Of a DNA stretch of 64,000 bases, positions 8,114 to 17,660 are shown one piece after another. The notes beneath the pieces are model-generated. The model was given only the letters and a program-made list of their open reading frames with translations. It was not told the DNA's origin and did not search any database. Each line of letters starts with the position of its first letter. The stretch's first letter is position 1. Source of the DNA: an uncultured Cohaesibacter sp. (GTDB lineage: Bacteria > Pseudomonadota > Alphaproteobacteria > Rhizobiales > Cohaesibacteraceae). The position numbers and the translations under genes are program-made. Location of the stretch: assembly GCF_963666525.1 (NCBI RefSeq), contig NZ_OY762905.1, forward strand, positions 2,090,001 through 2,154,000, read 5' to 3'.

Positions 8114-9643
8114 CTATTCCTTGACGCCGACCGTGTTCAGCTTGATGCGGTTGTCCGGAGCCGGAACAAAGCCTTCAACGCGCTTGTTGACGCCGTAGAT
8201 TGCCTTCAGGCTGTAGAGCGGCATTTCCAGAACATCGTTAGCAATGTAGGCGGCGATGCCCTTGAGCAGCCCTTCACGCTTGGCAACATCGGTCATCGGG
8301 CGCTGCTCTTCCAGCATGGCGTTCAGCTTTTCGTCTGCGCCATACGGATTCCATTTCTGGCCGGTGTGGTAGAGCAGATAGGCGGTGTTGTCATAGTCGA
8401 GCGTCCAGCCGCCCCAGCTCTGCTGGAACAGTGCACCGGTCTTGCCCTGCGGCACGATGTCATTCAGGAACACGCTGTTTTCATAGGGCTTGATCACAGC
8501 CTTGAGGCCGACGGTCTGCAGATAGGCACCAACGGCCTGAACCACTTCGTTGAAGGTCGGGTTGCCTGCGCGGATGTCGATCTGCACTTCTGCCCCGGCA
8601 GCAACGCCAGCGTCCTTGAGCAGTTTCTTGGCTTCTTCCGGATTGTAAGGCAGCGGCTTCAGTTCGGGATCGTTACCGAAGGACAGCGAGCTCTGGAAGC
8701 TGGCGATTTCTTCGGCTTCCCCTGCCAACAGCGACTTGATGATGGTGGCGCGGTCAACGGCCATGACAATGGCCTTGCGGACATTGACATCTGCCGTGAT
8801 GCCGTCACGGGTGTTGAAACGCAGGCCATAGACAGCAGGGCCAGTGGTGGACATCACATCCAGCTTGCCATCGCCCTTGACCACCGGCAGCATGCTGATC
8901 GGCAGATCCTCGACGATATCGACGCGACCGGCCTGCAACTCGGCCACAGCGGTGGTCAGCTCGGAGATGAAACGATATTGCAGCTCGGAAACCTTTGGCT
9001 TGTCGCCCCAATAGTCGGCATTGGCAGCCAGTTCCAGTGCAACCTTCGGCTCGTAGGAAACAAAGCTGAACGGACCGGTTCCGACCGGATGGGTGTTGAA
9101 ATAGTCTTCGCCCTTCTCGGCGATGTATTTCGGCGGCACGATCATGGCACCATAGCCGGCAAGCTTGGTCAGCAGCACCGGATCGGGCTGGTGCAGGTGG
9201 AAATCGACAGTATAATCATCGATGATCTCGACACTCTCGACCGAGGTATAGTTGGCGCGCTGTGGGCCCTTGGCCCCGATGTCGCCGAGCAGACGGTCGA
9301 ATGTGAACTTGACGGCTTCCGCATTGAACGGCTCGCCATCGTGGAATTTCACACCTTCGCGCAGCTTGAACCGGATGCGCACGCCATCGTCAAGCACGTC
9401 CCAGCTCGTGGCAAGGCCCGGATGCAGTTTGGCGTTGGTGTCGCGCTCCGTCAGGCCGTCAAAGATGTTGGAGCCGACAGCGCCCCATGCGACGAGGAAG
9501 GTATCGATCGGATCCCAGCTGCCCGGATCGAGGGCAACGGAAACGGAAAGCTTGCCAGCAGCCATCGAGCTGCTGGAAAAGGCGCCCATGCCTGCCAGGG
9601 CTATGACAGCAACGGCTGCGGTATTCTTCAAAAATCTTTTCAT
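8114..9643 (-). CDS. Extracellular solute-binding protein family 5 (peptide-binding)
   Basis: 509 residues with a Sec signal peptide (positive MKRFLKN, hydrophobic core, SSSMAA-type cleavage region near residue 29). The mature protein has the family 5 landmarks 'LREGVKFHDGEPFNAEAVKFTFDRLL' region split here as residues about 95-120, 'HPVGTGPFSFVSYEP' around 190 and 'VRKAIVMAVDR' around 285. These proteins capture di- or oligopeptides, or related compounds such as opines and glycosides, in the periplasm and deliver them to the DppB/DppC pair. Co-transcription with an M14 peptidase favours peptides or N-acyl amino acids. Confidence 0.93.
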   Translation of the reverse strand: MKRFLKNTAAVAVIALAGMGAFSSSSMAAGKLSVSVALDPGSWDPIDTFLVAWGAVGSNIFDGLTERDTNAKLHPGLATSWDVLDDGVRIRFKLREGVKFHDGEPFNAEAVKFTFDRLLGDIGAKGPQRANYTSVESVEIIDDYTVDFHLHQPDPVLLTKLAGYGAMIVPPKYIAEKGEDYFNTHPVGTGPFSFVSYEPKVALELAANADYWGDKPKVSELQYRFISELTTAVAELQAGRVDIVEDLPISMLPVVKGDGKLDVMSTTGPAVYGLRFNTRDGITADVNVRKAIVMAVDRATIIKSLLAGEAEEIASFQSSLSFGNDPELKPLPYNPEEAKKLLKDAGVAAGAEVQIDIRAGNPTFNEVVQAVGAYLQTVGLKAVIKPYENSVFLNDIVPQGKTGALFQQSWGGWTLDYDNTAYLLYHTGQKWNPYGADEKLNAMLEEQRPMTDVAKREGLLKGIAAYIANDVLEMPLYSLKAIYGVNKRVEGFVPAPDNRIKLNTVGVKE

Positions 9644-9687
9644 TATTGTGTTCCCTGTTTTGACGAAGTGAAATTGTGATTATGCGT

Positions 9688-11520
9688 TTATTCGGCAACC
9701 AGATGCCCCGGCGCGATCTCCTTGTGGCGAAGGCGCGCTGGCTCATTCCCCACGGCCCGGATCGGGCTCGGAATCTCCGTATCATCGATGGCCAGCATGA
9801 CCCGCTTTTGCGGATCGGCAATCGGAACGGCGGCTAACAGATTGCGAGTGTAGGAATGGGTCGGGTTCTCGAACACCTGACGGCGACTGCCGAACTCGAC
9901 GATCTGCCCCAGATAGAGCACGGCGACCCGATGGCTGATCTGCTCCACCACCGCCATGTCATGGCTGATGAAGAGATAGGAAAGCCCCCGCTCCTCCTGC
10001 AGATCCATGAACAGATTGATGATCTGTGCCTGCACCGACACATCAAGCGCCGACAGTGCCTCGTCGGCAATGATCAGTTCGGGGTCGGAAGCAAGGGCGC
10101 GGGCAATGCAGATGCGCTGACGCTGGCCACCGGAAAACTCGTGCGGATAGCGCCGGCCATGGGAGGCGGACAGCCCGACACGTTCAAGCAGCTCGCTGAC
10201 TCGGGTCTCGATCAACCCCTCGTCATGCAGAATGCCATGGGTACGGATCGGTTCGGCGATGGAAAAGCCGACCGTCTTGCGCGGATCAAGCGAGGCATAG
10301 GGATCCTGGAAGATATACTGGATCTTCTTGCGCAGCGCCCGCCGCTCGCCCTTGCCCATGTCGGAAAAGCGCTTGCCGTTGAAGGTGATGTTGCCAGCCT
10401 GACTTTCCTGCAACTGCTGGATCGTGCGACCGATGGTCGACTTGCCCGAGCCGCTCTCGCCAACCAGCGCCAGCGTTTCCCCCGGATAGATATCGAGACT
10501 GATCTCCTCGACTGCATGCACGCGATGGGTTGGACGGCCTAGAAAATTCTTCTTCACATTGAAGCGGACAACGAGATCCTCCACCCGGACCAGAGGGGCA
10601 ACGCCATAGTTGGCTGTATTCTGCACCCGCACGGCGCCTTCAATTCTGGCTCCCGCCTCGTCATAGACGGCAACCGGTAGCCGCTTGGGAAAATCCTCGC
10701 CATTCATGGCCCCCAGCTTGGGCACGGCTGAAAGCAGCGTCTGGGTATAGAGATGCTGCGGATCGTGAAAGATCGCATCCACCGGCTGCTCTTCCACCTT
10801 GTGGCCCTTGCGCATGACGACCACATCATCAGCCATTTCCGCCACCACCCCCATGTCGTGGGTGATGAAGATGATCGCCATGTCGAGGCTGTCCTTGAGA
10901 TCACGGAGGATCGCCAGAATCTGGGCCTGAATGGTCACATCCAGCGCCGTGGTCGGCTCATCGGCAATCAGCAGCTTGGGGCGGCAGGCCAGCGCCATGG
11001 CAATCATCACTCGCTGCCGCATGCCACCGGAAAGTTGATGCGGATAACGGCCGATGATGCTCTCGGCATCTGCCAGGCGCACCATTTTGAGAAGCTTCAC
11101 CCCCTCGGCCAGCGCGTCCTTGCGCGACATGCCTTCATGCAGTTGCAGCACTTCGGCGATCTGGTCGCCAACTGTGAAGACCGGGTTGAGCGAGGTCATC
11201 GGCTCCTGAAAGATCATGGCGATTTCCTTGCCACGAATGGAGCGCATGTCCTGCTGCGACAGGGTCAGCAGATCCCGTTCACCGGCTGCGGTCTGAAACA
11301 GCACCCGCCCGCTCAGATATCGTGCCCCGGACATGTCAGCCAGACGCAGGATCGAGAGGGATGTCACCGACTTGCCGGAACCACTTTCGCCGACGATGGC
11401 CAACGTCTGACCGGAGCGCACCGAGAAGCTGAGATTCTCAACGACCTTTTCTTCGCCGAACGCGACGGTGAGATCCTCGACCCTGATCAGGGATGACGCA
11501 TTGCTGGAACTCTCGATCAC
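9688..11520 (-). CDS. Fused double ABC ATPase (DppD-DppF type) of the peptide importer
   Basis: 610 residues carrying two complete ABC cassettes. The first has Walker A 'GESGSGKS' near residue 44, signature 'LSGGMRQR' near 165 and Walker B 'LLIADEP'; the second has Walker A near residue 357, signature 'FSGGQRQR' near 465 and '[12 protein letters not shown]'. Each carries the C-terminal oligopeptide-transporter extension. Such fusions replace the separate DppD and DppF subunits. The start is GTG at 11520, preceded by AAAGG about 9 nt upstream. It is the first gene of the operon, an unusual order since the binding protein usually leads; a 187-nt leader with a perfect palindrome precedes it. Confidence 0.93.
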   Translation of the reverse strand: MIESSSNASSLIRVEDLTVAFGEEKVVENLSFSVRSGQTLAIVGESGSGKSVTSLSILRLADMSGARYLSGRVLFQTAAGERDLLTLSQQDMRSIRGKEIAMIFQEPMTSLNPVFTVGDQIAEVLQLHEGMSRKDALAEGVKLLKMVRLADAESIIGRYPHQLSGGMRQRVMIAMALACRPKLLIADEPTTALDVTIQAQILAILRDLKDSLDMAIIFITHDMGVVAEMADDVVVMRKGHKVEEQPVDAIFHDPQHLYTQTLLSAVPKLGAMNGEDFPKRLPVAVYDEAGARIEGAVRVQNTANYGVAPLVRVEDLVVRFNVKKNFLGRPTHRVHAVEEISLDIYPGETLALVGESGSGKSTIGRTIQQLQESQAGNITFNGKRFSDMGKGERRALRKKIQYIFQDPYASLDPRKTVGFSIAEPIRTHGILHDEGLIETRVSELLERVGLSASHGRRYPHEFSGGQRQRICIARALASDPELIIADEALSALDVSVQAQIINLFMDLQEERGLSYLFISHDMAVVEQISHRVAVLYLGQIVEFGSRRQVFENPTHSYTRNLLAAVPIADPQKRVMLAIDDTEIPSPIRAVGNEPARLRHKEIAPGHLVAE

Positions 11521-11705
11521 TGTTCAACCTTTCAAAATTTCTTCAGCAGAGCAGTGCTGGCAGGAAAGACAGATAGGGACAACTCAGGCAGCGAGTGCGC
11601 TCGAACACCGAATGGCAATGGAATTCGAAAAGCGGACCGATCGGAAATATATCGTGCCCCGCGGGTGCGGCGGGCACCACTCGAACCGGAAGAAATCTGT
11701 ATTAC

Positions 11706-11719
11706 ATTTGTCGACAAAT
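11706..11719. promoter_or_regulatory. 14-bp palindrome, candidate operator for the peptide operon
   Basis: ATTTGTCGACAAAT is a perfect palindrome in AT-rich DNA, 186 nt upstream of the fused ATPase start. The core TTGTCGACAA resembles operators bound by GntR-family and other winged-helix dimers. No regulator gene is adjacent. Confidence 0.45.
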
Positions 11720-12205
11720 ATTATATGAAGACGATATAAGTCAACCAGATGCCCACCAATAATACCAGCCGAATTTTCGTCGGCTGCAGGGCGCAAAATC
11801 CACCCTCTCGCGTCGAAATTGCAGACACCGGACGCACTCACGCCCTATCCCGTTCAAATGCCTGAAAAATTTCCACAAATGCCGACAGGATCACGACGCA
11901 GCTGTTGACCCTCCCGCGCAGTGAGACAAATGTACGCAGACATAAAGAGAAATGACCGTAAAAACAGCGCCTCTGGCCTCTGGCCGACCCGCCTCTGATG
12001 TGGCGCTTTTTGCCCTCTGCGACGCGCCAAGCGGCCACCCAATGCCAAAGTCGCGCCCATCCGTTGGCTGCGCATTTTGCTGCACTGCGGCAAGTCATTG
12101 GTTTTAATGGCCTCGCGAACGCCCTTCCAAATACGTAAAACCACCGATACAACCCATCGGCACCTTGGTCTCATAGGCAGGTCGGCCCTCTCTGCCCTAA
12201 TCTGG

Positions 12206-12218
12206 AATTGTTACAATT
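12206..12218. promoter_or_regulatory. 13-bp inverted repeat upstream of aldB
   Basis: AATTGT-T-ACAATT is a perfect inverted repeat centred about 247 nt before the aldB start. It could be an operator; the regulator is unknown. Confidence 0.35.
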
Positions 12219-12458
12219 TGCAAGCCAGGGGACCCGAACACAGGCCCCAAATACAAGGTCAAGCCCCGGCATTAGACCGCAGAGCCAAAGAACAGTGCCA
12301 GTTCGCTTTGATGGCGCACTCTGCTGGTTCACAGCTTAAAGCCACAGACCATGGGCAGGACCGGCAAAGACCGCGCGGATCTGGGAGGAACGGATCCGGG
12401 AAAGGTCAACAAGGCCTTAGGCAGGGTGCTGGCGAGCAGATTCAAAAGGGAGGAAACC

Positions 12459-14003
12459 ATGAATATCGTAACGCCAGCGACACGCAGTGCCGCGCTTGAT
12501 ACATCACACCTGAATGTCGAGTTCCCGTTCAAGACCCGCTACGGCAACTACATCAACGGTGAATTCACCGCCCCGAAATCCGGCCAGTATTTCCAGAACG
12601 TGACGCCAATCACCGGCGAAGTGATCTGCGAATGTGCCCGTTCGAACGCGGACGACATCGAGGCCGCGCTGGACGCCGCCCATGCCGCATTCCCGTCGTG
12701 GGGCAAGACCTCGCCGACCGAGCGTTCCAACATGCTGCTCAAGATCGCCGATCTGATGGAAGCCAACACCCAGATGCTGGCTGTTGCCGAGACCATCGAC
12801 AACGGCAAGCCGATCCGAGAGTCCATTGCCGCCGATGTGGCGCTGGCCGTTGACCATTTCCGCTATTTCGCCGGTTGCATCCGAGCCGAGGAAGGTCACA
12901 TCTCCGAAATCGACCACAACACCTATGCCTATCATATTCCGGAGCCACTCGGCGTGGTCGGCCAGATCATTCCATGGAACTTCCCGTTGCTGATGGCAGT
13001 GTGGAAGCTGGCTCCGGCACTGGCCGCCGGCAACTGCGTGGTGCTCAAGCCAGCCGAGCAGACCCCGGCCTCGATCATGGTGTTCATCGAACTGGTAGGC
13101 CATCTGCTGCCGCCGGGCGTGGTCAACATCGTCAACGGCTTCGGCCTTGAAGCCGGCAAACCGCTGGCATCATCCAAGCGCATCGCCAAGATCGCCTTCA
13201 CCGGCGAAACCTCGACCGGTCGCCTGATCATGCAGTATGCCTCGCAGAACCTCATACCGGTGACGTTGGAACTGGGCGGCAAATCGCCGAACATCTTCTT
13301 TGAAGACATCATGGATGCGGACGACGCCTATTTCGACAAGTGCCTTGAAGGCTTCTCGATGTTCGCTCTCAACTCCGGCGAGGTCTGCACCTGCCCATCC
13401 CGCGCTCTGGTGCAGGAATCCATCTATGACGAGTTCATTGCCCGGGCTCTGGAACGCGTCAAGAAGGTCAAGCAGGGCAACCCGCTCAACATGGACACCA
13501 TGATCGGCGCCCAGGCCTCCGGCGAGCAGAAGGAAAAGATCTCGTCCTATCTGAAGATCGGCGAACAGGAAGGCGCGACCTGCCTCATGGGCGGCACCGT
13601 GGCCAACCTGCCGGGCCTCGAAGGCGGCAACTACATCAATCCGACCGTCTTCAAGGGCAACAACAAGATGCGGATCTTTCAGGAGGAAATCTTCGGGCCG
13701 GTGCTCTCGGTCTGTACCTTCAAGGACGATGACGAGGCGCTGGCCATCGCCAACGACACCGACTTCGGACTCGGTGCCGGCGTCTGGACCCGCAACGGCA
13801 ACCGCGCCTTCCGCTTCGGCCGCGAAATTCAGGCCGGTCGCGTCTGGACCAACTGCTATCACGCCTATCCGGCCCATGCAGCCTTCGGCGGCTACAAGCA
13901 GTCCGGTATCGGCCGTGAAACCCACAAGATGATGCTCGAGCACTATCGCCAGACCAAGAACATGCTGGTGAGCTACTCAACCGACGCGCTCGGCTTCTTC
14001 TGA
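12459..14003 (+). CDS. aldB: Aldehyde dehydrogenase, AldB/AcoD/ExaC-like
   Basis: 514 residues from ATG 12459, with AAGGGAGG 5 nt upstream. Oxidises aldehydes, most likely acetaldehyde, to the acid with NAD(P)+. Landmarks: '[19 protein letters not shown]' (substrate and cofactor region), 'FTGETSTG' cofactor loop, the general base Glu in 'LELGGKSPN' near residue 270, and the catalytic Cys in '[11 protein letters not shown]' near residue 309. The second Cys two residues on and the following '[12 protein letters not shown]' are typical of the AldB/ExaC subgroup rather than betaine-aldehyde enzymes. It converges on a sensor-kinase operon of the kind that controls alcohol, acetate or NO responses elsewhere, suggesting regulated acetaldehyde disposal. 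Confidence 0.92.
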   Translation: MNIVTPATRSAALDTSHLNVEFPFKTRYGNYINGEFTAPKSGQYFQNVTPITGEVICECARSNADDIEAALDAAHAAFPSWGKTSPTERSNMLLKIADLMEANTQMLAVAETIDNGKPIRESIAADVALAVDHFRYFAGCIRAEEGHISEIDHNTYAYHIPEPLGVVGQIIPWNFPLLMAVWKLAPALAAGNCVVLKPAEQTPASIMVFIELVGHLLPPGVVNIVNGFGLEAGKPLASSKRIAKIAFTGETSTGRLIMQYASQNLIPVTLELGGKSPNIFFEDIMDADDAYFDKCLEGFSMFALNSGEVCTCPSRALVQESIYDEFIARALERVKKVKQGNPLNMDTMIGAQASGEQKEKISSYLKIGEQEGATCLMGGTVANLPGLEGGNYINPTVFKGNNKMRIFQEEIFGPVLSVCTFKDDDEALAIANDTDFGLGAGVWTRNGNRAFRFGREIQAGRVWTNCYHAYPAHAAFGGYKQSGIGRETHKMMLEHYRQTKNMLVSYSTDALGFF

Positions 14004-14011
14004 TACTCCCT

Positions 14012-14033
14012 GCAGGGCCGCATGTGGCCCTGC
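14012..14033. terminator. Stem-loop between aldB and the converging kinase operon
   Basis: GCAGGGCC / GGCCCTGC, an 8-bp perfect stem with a 6-nt loop, starts 9 nt after the aldB stop. It is followed by CCCCCCTT rather than a T-run, so efficiency is uncertain. Confidence 0.6.
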
Positions 14034-14036
14034 CCC

Positions 14037-14073
14037 CCTTCCGGGATGCGTGGGTCTAAAGTTTCCCGGAAGG
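14037..14073. repeat. 10-bp inverted repeat in the convergent gap
   Basis: CCTTCCGGGA and TCCCGGAAGG flank a 17-nt spacer directly after the aldB stem-loop. It may act as a second, leftward terminator for the kinase operon. Confidence 0.4.
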
Positions 14074-14213
14074 ATGGGGCCGAAGTCGGTAGGCAGACCG
14101 GAAGACGGGTGGCAGGAAACAAGACCGGAATTCCGGCGACCGCCACTCCGACAGCAAGAACCAGACCTCAGAACAGTCCCCCGCTCTTCTGCACACGCTG
14201 GCTCTTCTGGCCC

Positions 14214-16442
14214 CTACCGGCTTACGGCATCCTCCAGAAATTCCCGCAATTCCAGCGGGTTGAGTGGCTTGTGATGCAACGATGCACCAAGCCGCTGGCA
14301 TTGTTCAGCCAGCAGCGGCGAACGATTGGCCGAAATGATGCAGGTCGGCACCTTGCCGTAGCGCTCGCGCAAACGCAGTACCACATCGGTTCCCAGCAGA
14401 CCATGATCCAGCTGATAGTCGGCAATGATGGCATCCGGCGCGATATCCAGTTCCTGCAGCACCGCCACGGCCTCGCCCTCGTTGGCGCATGGCAGCACAT
14501 CGACCCCCCATTTCTCCAGCGTCAGCGTGATGGCGCTTCTCAGTCCCTCGTCATTCTCGATCAGCAGCACGATGTGATGGGCAAGACTGAGCCGTTTTTC
14601 CTTGCCCAGCAGGATAAGGTCATCGGAGGGGGCTGGTTTGGGTACCACCGACGAGGGCGGCAGCTCCACCGAAAAGCAGGTTCCCTTGCCAACCTCCGAT
14701 TTGAGATGCAGCGGATGATCGAGCAGGCGGCAGGCCCGCTCGACGATCGCCAGCCCCAGCCCCATGCCATCGGCGGCACTGACAGTGGCGTTGAGGCGCT
14801 GGAACTCCTGAAAGATCTTGCCCTGTTCATGCTCGGGTATCCCGGGGCCCGTATCCCACACCTCGATGAACAACCGCCCCATGCGGCTGCGCACTCCCAC
14901 CAGCACCTTGCCTCTGGCGGTATAGCGTATGGCATTGCTGATCAAATTCTGCAGAATGCGTCGAAGATAGGACGCATCGCTGATGACCACAGCCCCAGTC
15001 GACACCATCCGGAAGGCCAGCCCCTTCTTCTCGGCAAGAGGCCTCAATTCATCACGAAGGGGCCCGAGCAGATCGTCCAGTGCCACCGGCCCCTCGTGCA
15101 GGGCCGCCCGGCCGGAATCCAGTTTGGAAATGTCGAGCAACGCGTTGAGAATATTCTCTGCACTCATCAGCGCATTGTTGGCCTTGGCGGCCCGTTGGGC
15201 CAACTCCGGGCTTGCAAGCTCCGGGTCGGCCAGTTCGCTCTCCAGCGAAGCAACAAACAGCTTGGCCGCCGAGAGTGGCTGCAACAGGTCATGGCTGGCC
15301 GCGGCCACAAAGCGTGACTTGGAGGCATTGGCCCGTTCGGCTTCGGCGAGCGCAGCTTCCAGTTCGAGTGTCCGCTCGGCAACGCGCTGTTCGAGGGTCT
15401 CATTGACCTCGGAAATGGCCCGCACCGCCAACCGCTCGGCAGACACATCGGTGAAGCTGATCACAAACCCCTTGTCGGGCATCTGCTGGGCAAACACCGC
15501 CAGCACCCTGTCGCGACCGATGACGATCTCGAACGACAGCGGTGGCCGATTGACCCCGACCTGCACCCAATCCTCGATCCGTTTGACATCCTGCTTGCGC
15601 GAAAAACTGACCTTGGACCGGATAAGCTTGTAGAGGGCACCGAAGGAAATACCCAGTTGGAACTGGCGCGCGGCAATGGTCAACAACTCGCCTGCCCGCT
15701 GGTTCCAGCCGATGAGCCGGTTCTGATCGTCGAAAATACAGATGCCCTGATTGAGATGTTCCAGCGTCGCCCGGATCAGTTGGGCCTGCCCATCGAGCAG
15801 CCGCTCCCGCTCCTGCCGCTCGAGCAGCACCATGTCGGTGATATCGGTCTGCAAAATGACCGTGCCGCCGTCCGGCGTGCGATGCTCGCTCACCTGCAGC
15901 CAGCAGTCTCCCGCCATGCGCACATTGAAGGCCACGTGCCGGTCCTTGTGCCGCTCCATCCGGTTGGCAGCCCACTCCGGAGAGGCCTGCCCCTCGGGCA
16001 GATCGAGGTAGCGGCTGGTGCTGACAATCCGGACGTAGTCCTCGAACCGCAGCCCCGGTTGCAGCCGCGGGTGGATATCGCGCATGTGCAGCCCGAAGCG
16101 GCTGTTGCACATCACCAGCACATCCTCGGCATCGAACAGGGCAAAGCCTTCCTGCACCGTCTCCAGCGCGTTGGCCAGATTGACACGCGCCGTTTCGGCC
16201 TCGGCGTTGGCGCGCGCCAGTCGCATATTGGATTCATTGAGCAGATCCAGCGCCCGCTCCAGATCATGGGTCCGCGAGCGTACCTCGTCTTCCAGCAGCA
16301 CAGCCCGCTGGAACTGCGCATAGGCCACGCCGGACGCGTCCACCCCCTTCTCGACACGACGCATCAGGGTGGTGACGATCTTGATCAGCTTTTCATTCTG
16401 CCGCTCCAGTGTATCGGCAGGATTGATCAGTCCGTGTTCCAA
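14214..16442 (-). CDS. Hybrid sensor histidine kinase, NahK/ErcS'-like
   Basis: 742 residues. An N-terminal coiled coil (residues about 10-80) leads to two PAS domains of the PAS_7 type (about 90-210 and 215-345), a HisKA domain with phospho-acceptor His near residue 382 in 'AASHDLLQPLSAAK', an HATPase domain with 'NLISNAIRYT' and 'DTGPGIPEHEQGKIFQEF', and a C-terminal receiver with candidate phospho-Asp near 674 ('IIADYQLDHG'). There are no membrane segments, so it is a soluble kinase. The coiled coil and paired PAS_7 layout match Pseudomonas NahK and ErcS'. The start is a TTG at 16442, 3 nt after the upstream FIST gene; no better start is in frame. Partner proteins are encoded just upstream. 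Confidence 0.9.
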   Translation of the reverse strand: MEHGLINPADTLERQNEKLIKIVTTLMRRVEKGVDASGVAYAQFQRAVLLEDEVRSRTHDLERALDLLNESNMRLARANAEAETARVNLANALETVQEGFALFDAEDVLVMCNSRFGLHMRDIHPRLQPGLRFEDYVRIVSTSRYLDLPEGQASPEWAANRMERHKDRHVAFNVRMAGDCWLQVSEHRTPDGGTVILQTDITDMVLLERQERERLLDGQAQLIRATLEHLNQGICIFDDQNRLIGWNQRAGELLTIAARQFQLGISFGALYKLIRSKVSFSRKQDVKRIEDWVQVGVNRPPLSFEIVIGRDRVLAVFAQQMPDKGFVISFTDVSAERLAVRAISEVNETLEQRVAERTLELEAALAEAERANASKSRFVAAASHDLLQPLSAAKLFVASLESELADPELASPELAQRAAKANNALMSAENILNALLDISKLDSGRAALHEGPVALDDLLGPLRDELRPLAEKKGLAFRMVSTGAVVISDASYLRRILQNLISNAIRYTARGKVLVGVRSRMGRLFIEVWDTGPGIPEHEQGKIFQEFQRLNATVSAADGMGLGLAIVERACRLLDHPLHLKSEVGKGTCFSVELPPSSVVPKPAPSDDLILLGKEKRLSLAHHIVLLIENDEGLRSAITLTLEKWGVDVLPCANEGEAVAVLQELDIAPDAIIADYQLDHGLLGTDVVLRLRERYGKVPTCIISANRSPLLAEQCQRLGASLHHKPLNPLELREFLEDAVSR

Positions 16443-16444
16443 GC

Positions 16445-17617
16445 TCAGCCCTCGTCTGGTGGATAGATGGCAACGCCAGTCAGCGTCTGGTTCACATGCA
16501 TGGAATTATACTGCTCACCATAGGTGGAGAAGCCGACAACCCGATTGTCTGCAAGGATGCGGGAGAGTTGCCCGACCTGCTGCTTCTGCTCCGCTTCGAG
16601 CCGCCGCAGGATACAGTCAAAGGCGATGATTGCATCCGGCTTGCCACCCTCGCTGAGAGCCTGCATTTCCCGCTCGAGATGGTCGACCATGTTGTCCGGT
16701 TCGGCCAAGGTCAGCACCACCCCCTCATCAATGGCGGAGAAGAATACCAGATCGCCATTGTCCGCCACCCGCTGGATGGCGCGCACATGGTGCTGGCCAC
16801 CGAACTGCACCACAACCGGATGGGCCGCAAAGATGAAGGGCGACAGTTGCTCGGGATCCTTGCCAAGAATACGGGCATATTCCCGCGCGGCCGGTTCGGC
16901 ATTGATTTCCGAGACCACGCGCCTGGACGGATCGGCACCGGTCACAACCATCCGCGTCTCGGCCGGAACCAGATGATCGGTCTTGAACACGCGGATCGGG
17001 CAACGGCTGACCATCTGGATGAGGACGGCGGCATTGGACGCCACCTTGCCATCGAAAAGAACAAAAGTGCGGGCAAAATCCGTTCCGTCCCCCGCCGACC
17101 CGCCGGAAAGCGGCACCGGTCCGAGACCGAAGGAAATCTCGGCCGTCAGTTGGTCCTCACAGGTGGAAAGCCCGTCGACCAGCAGCAGCGAGAACTCCGA
17201 CTGCCAACGCGGCACCTCTGCCGCAAGGCCGTTGCGATTGCGAATGATGCCATCCACCACCCCGCGGCTGTCGAGATTATCAAGGTCATCGATCAGCAGG
17301 CTGCGGGCGGAAAAGTGGCTGCGCGGAAACCCCAGCGCCATGATGGTGCCCTCGGCATAGCCATCCTGGGTGATTTCACCAGCGGTCGTGCATCCCACCA
17401 GCCGCGTGCCCGCAAAGCCTTCCCCCAAACGGGCGACGAAGGCGGCGATGTCTGTTCGGGGAGAGAAGAAAATGACCACGATCTCGAGATCATCCGGCTG
17501 CAGAGCCTGTCTCAGACGTTCGACCGCGTCCTCGGCATCGCAGGCAACACAGGCCGTCCGGACAATCACGCCCCCATCGTCCGCGCCTTGGTGCAAGCCT
17601 GCCAACCGGTCCGTCAT
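16445..17617 (-). CDS. FIST-domain sensor protein, NosP-like
   Basis: 390 residues from ATG 17617, chosen because GGAGG lies 5 nt upstream; a start at 17707 would overlap the response regulator. FIST_N (about residues 20-215) carries 'RLVGCTTAGEIT' and 'LSGGSAGDGTDF'; FIST_C (about 220-370) ends with 'GFSTYGEQYNSMHVNQTLTGVAI'. In Pseudomonas, Vibrio and Legionella such proteins (NosP) bind haem, sense nitric oxide and inhibit the kinase encoded beside them. Here it sits directly before a NahK-like kinase, so the same pairing is likely. Haem binding itself cannot be seen; candidate His ligands occur near the C-terminal 'HPVVVQFGGQHHVRAI' segment and in the motif above. Confidence 0.85.
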   Translation of the reverse strand: MTDRLAGLHQGADDGGVIVRTACVACDAEDAVERLRQALQPDDLEIVVIFFSPRTDIAAFVARLGEGFAGTRLVGCTTAGEITQDGYAEGTIMALGFPRSHFSARSLLIDDLDNLDSRGVVDGIIRNRNGLAAEVPRWQSEFSLLLVDGLSTCEDQLTAEISFGLGPVPLSGGSAGDGTDFARTFVLFDGKVASNAAVLIQMVSRCPIRVFKTDHLVPAETRMVVTGADPSRRVVSEINAEPAAREYARILGKDPEQLSPFIFAAHPVVVQFGGQHHVRAIQRVADNGDLVFFSAIDEGVVLTLAEPDNMVDHLEREMQALSEGGKPDAIIAFDCILRRLEAEQKQQVGQLSRILADNRVVGFSTYGEQYNSMHVNQTLTGVAIYPPDEG

Positions 17618-17660
17618 CAAGCCTCCCAGCCTTTCTGTCCCAACAGGGTTGCGCACATGC

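Larger units (their letters stand above)
11521..12458. other. Intergenic control region between the peptide operon and aldB
   Basis: About 940 nt between divergent transcripts, with no convincing gene. Its left part is AT-rich relative to the flanks (around 11,690-11,740). It holds two perfect short palindromes, listed separately, and the aldB ribosome site AAGGGAGG at 12446-12453. Two conserved-looking stretches rich in GC near 11,990-12,100 form only weak hairpins. No tRNA-like cloverleaf was seen. Confidence 0.5.

Noticed and set aside
8366-9679. 437-codon rightward open frame
   Set aside because: Antisense to the family 5 binding protein.
14022-15317. 431-codon rightward open frame
   Set aside because: Antisense to the hybrid kinase.
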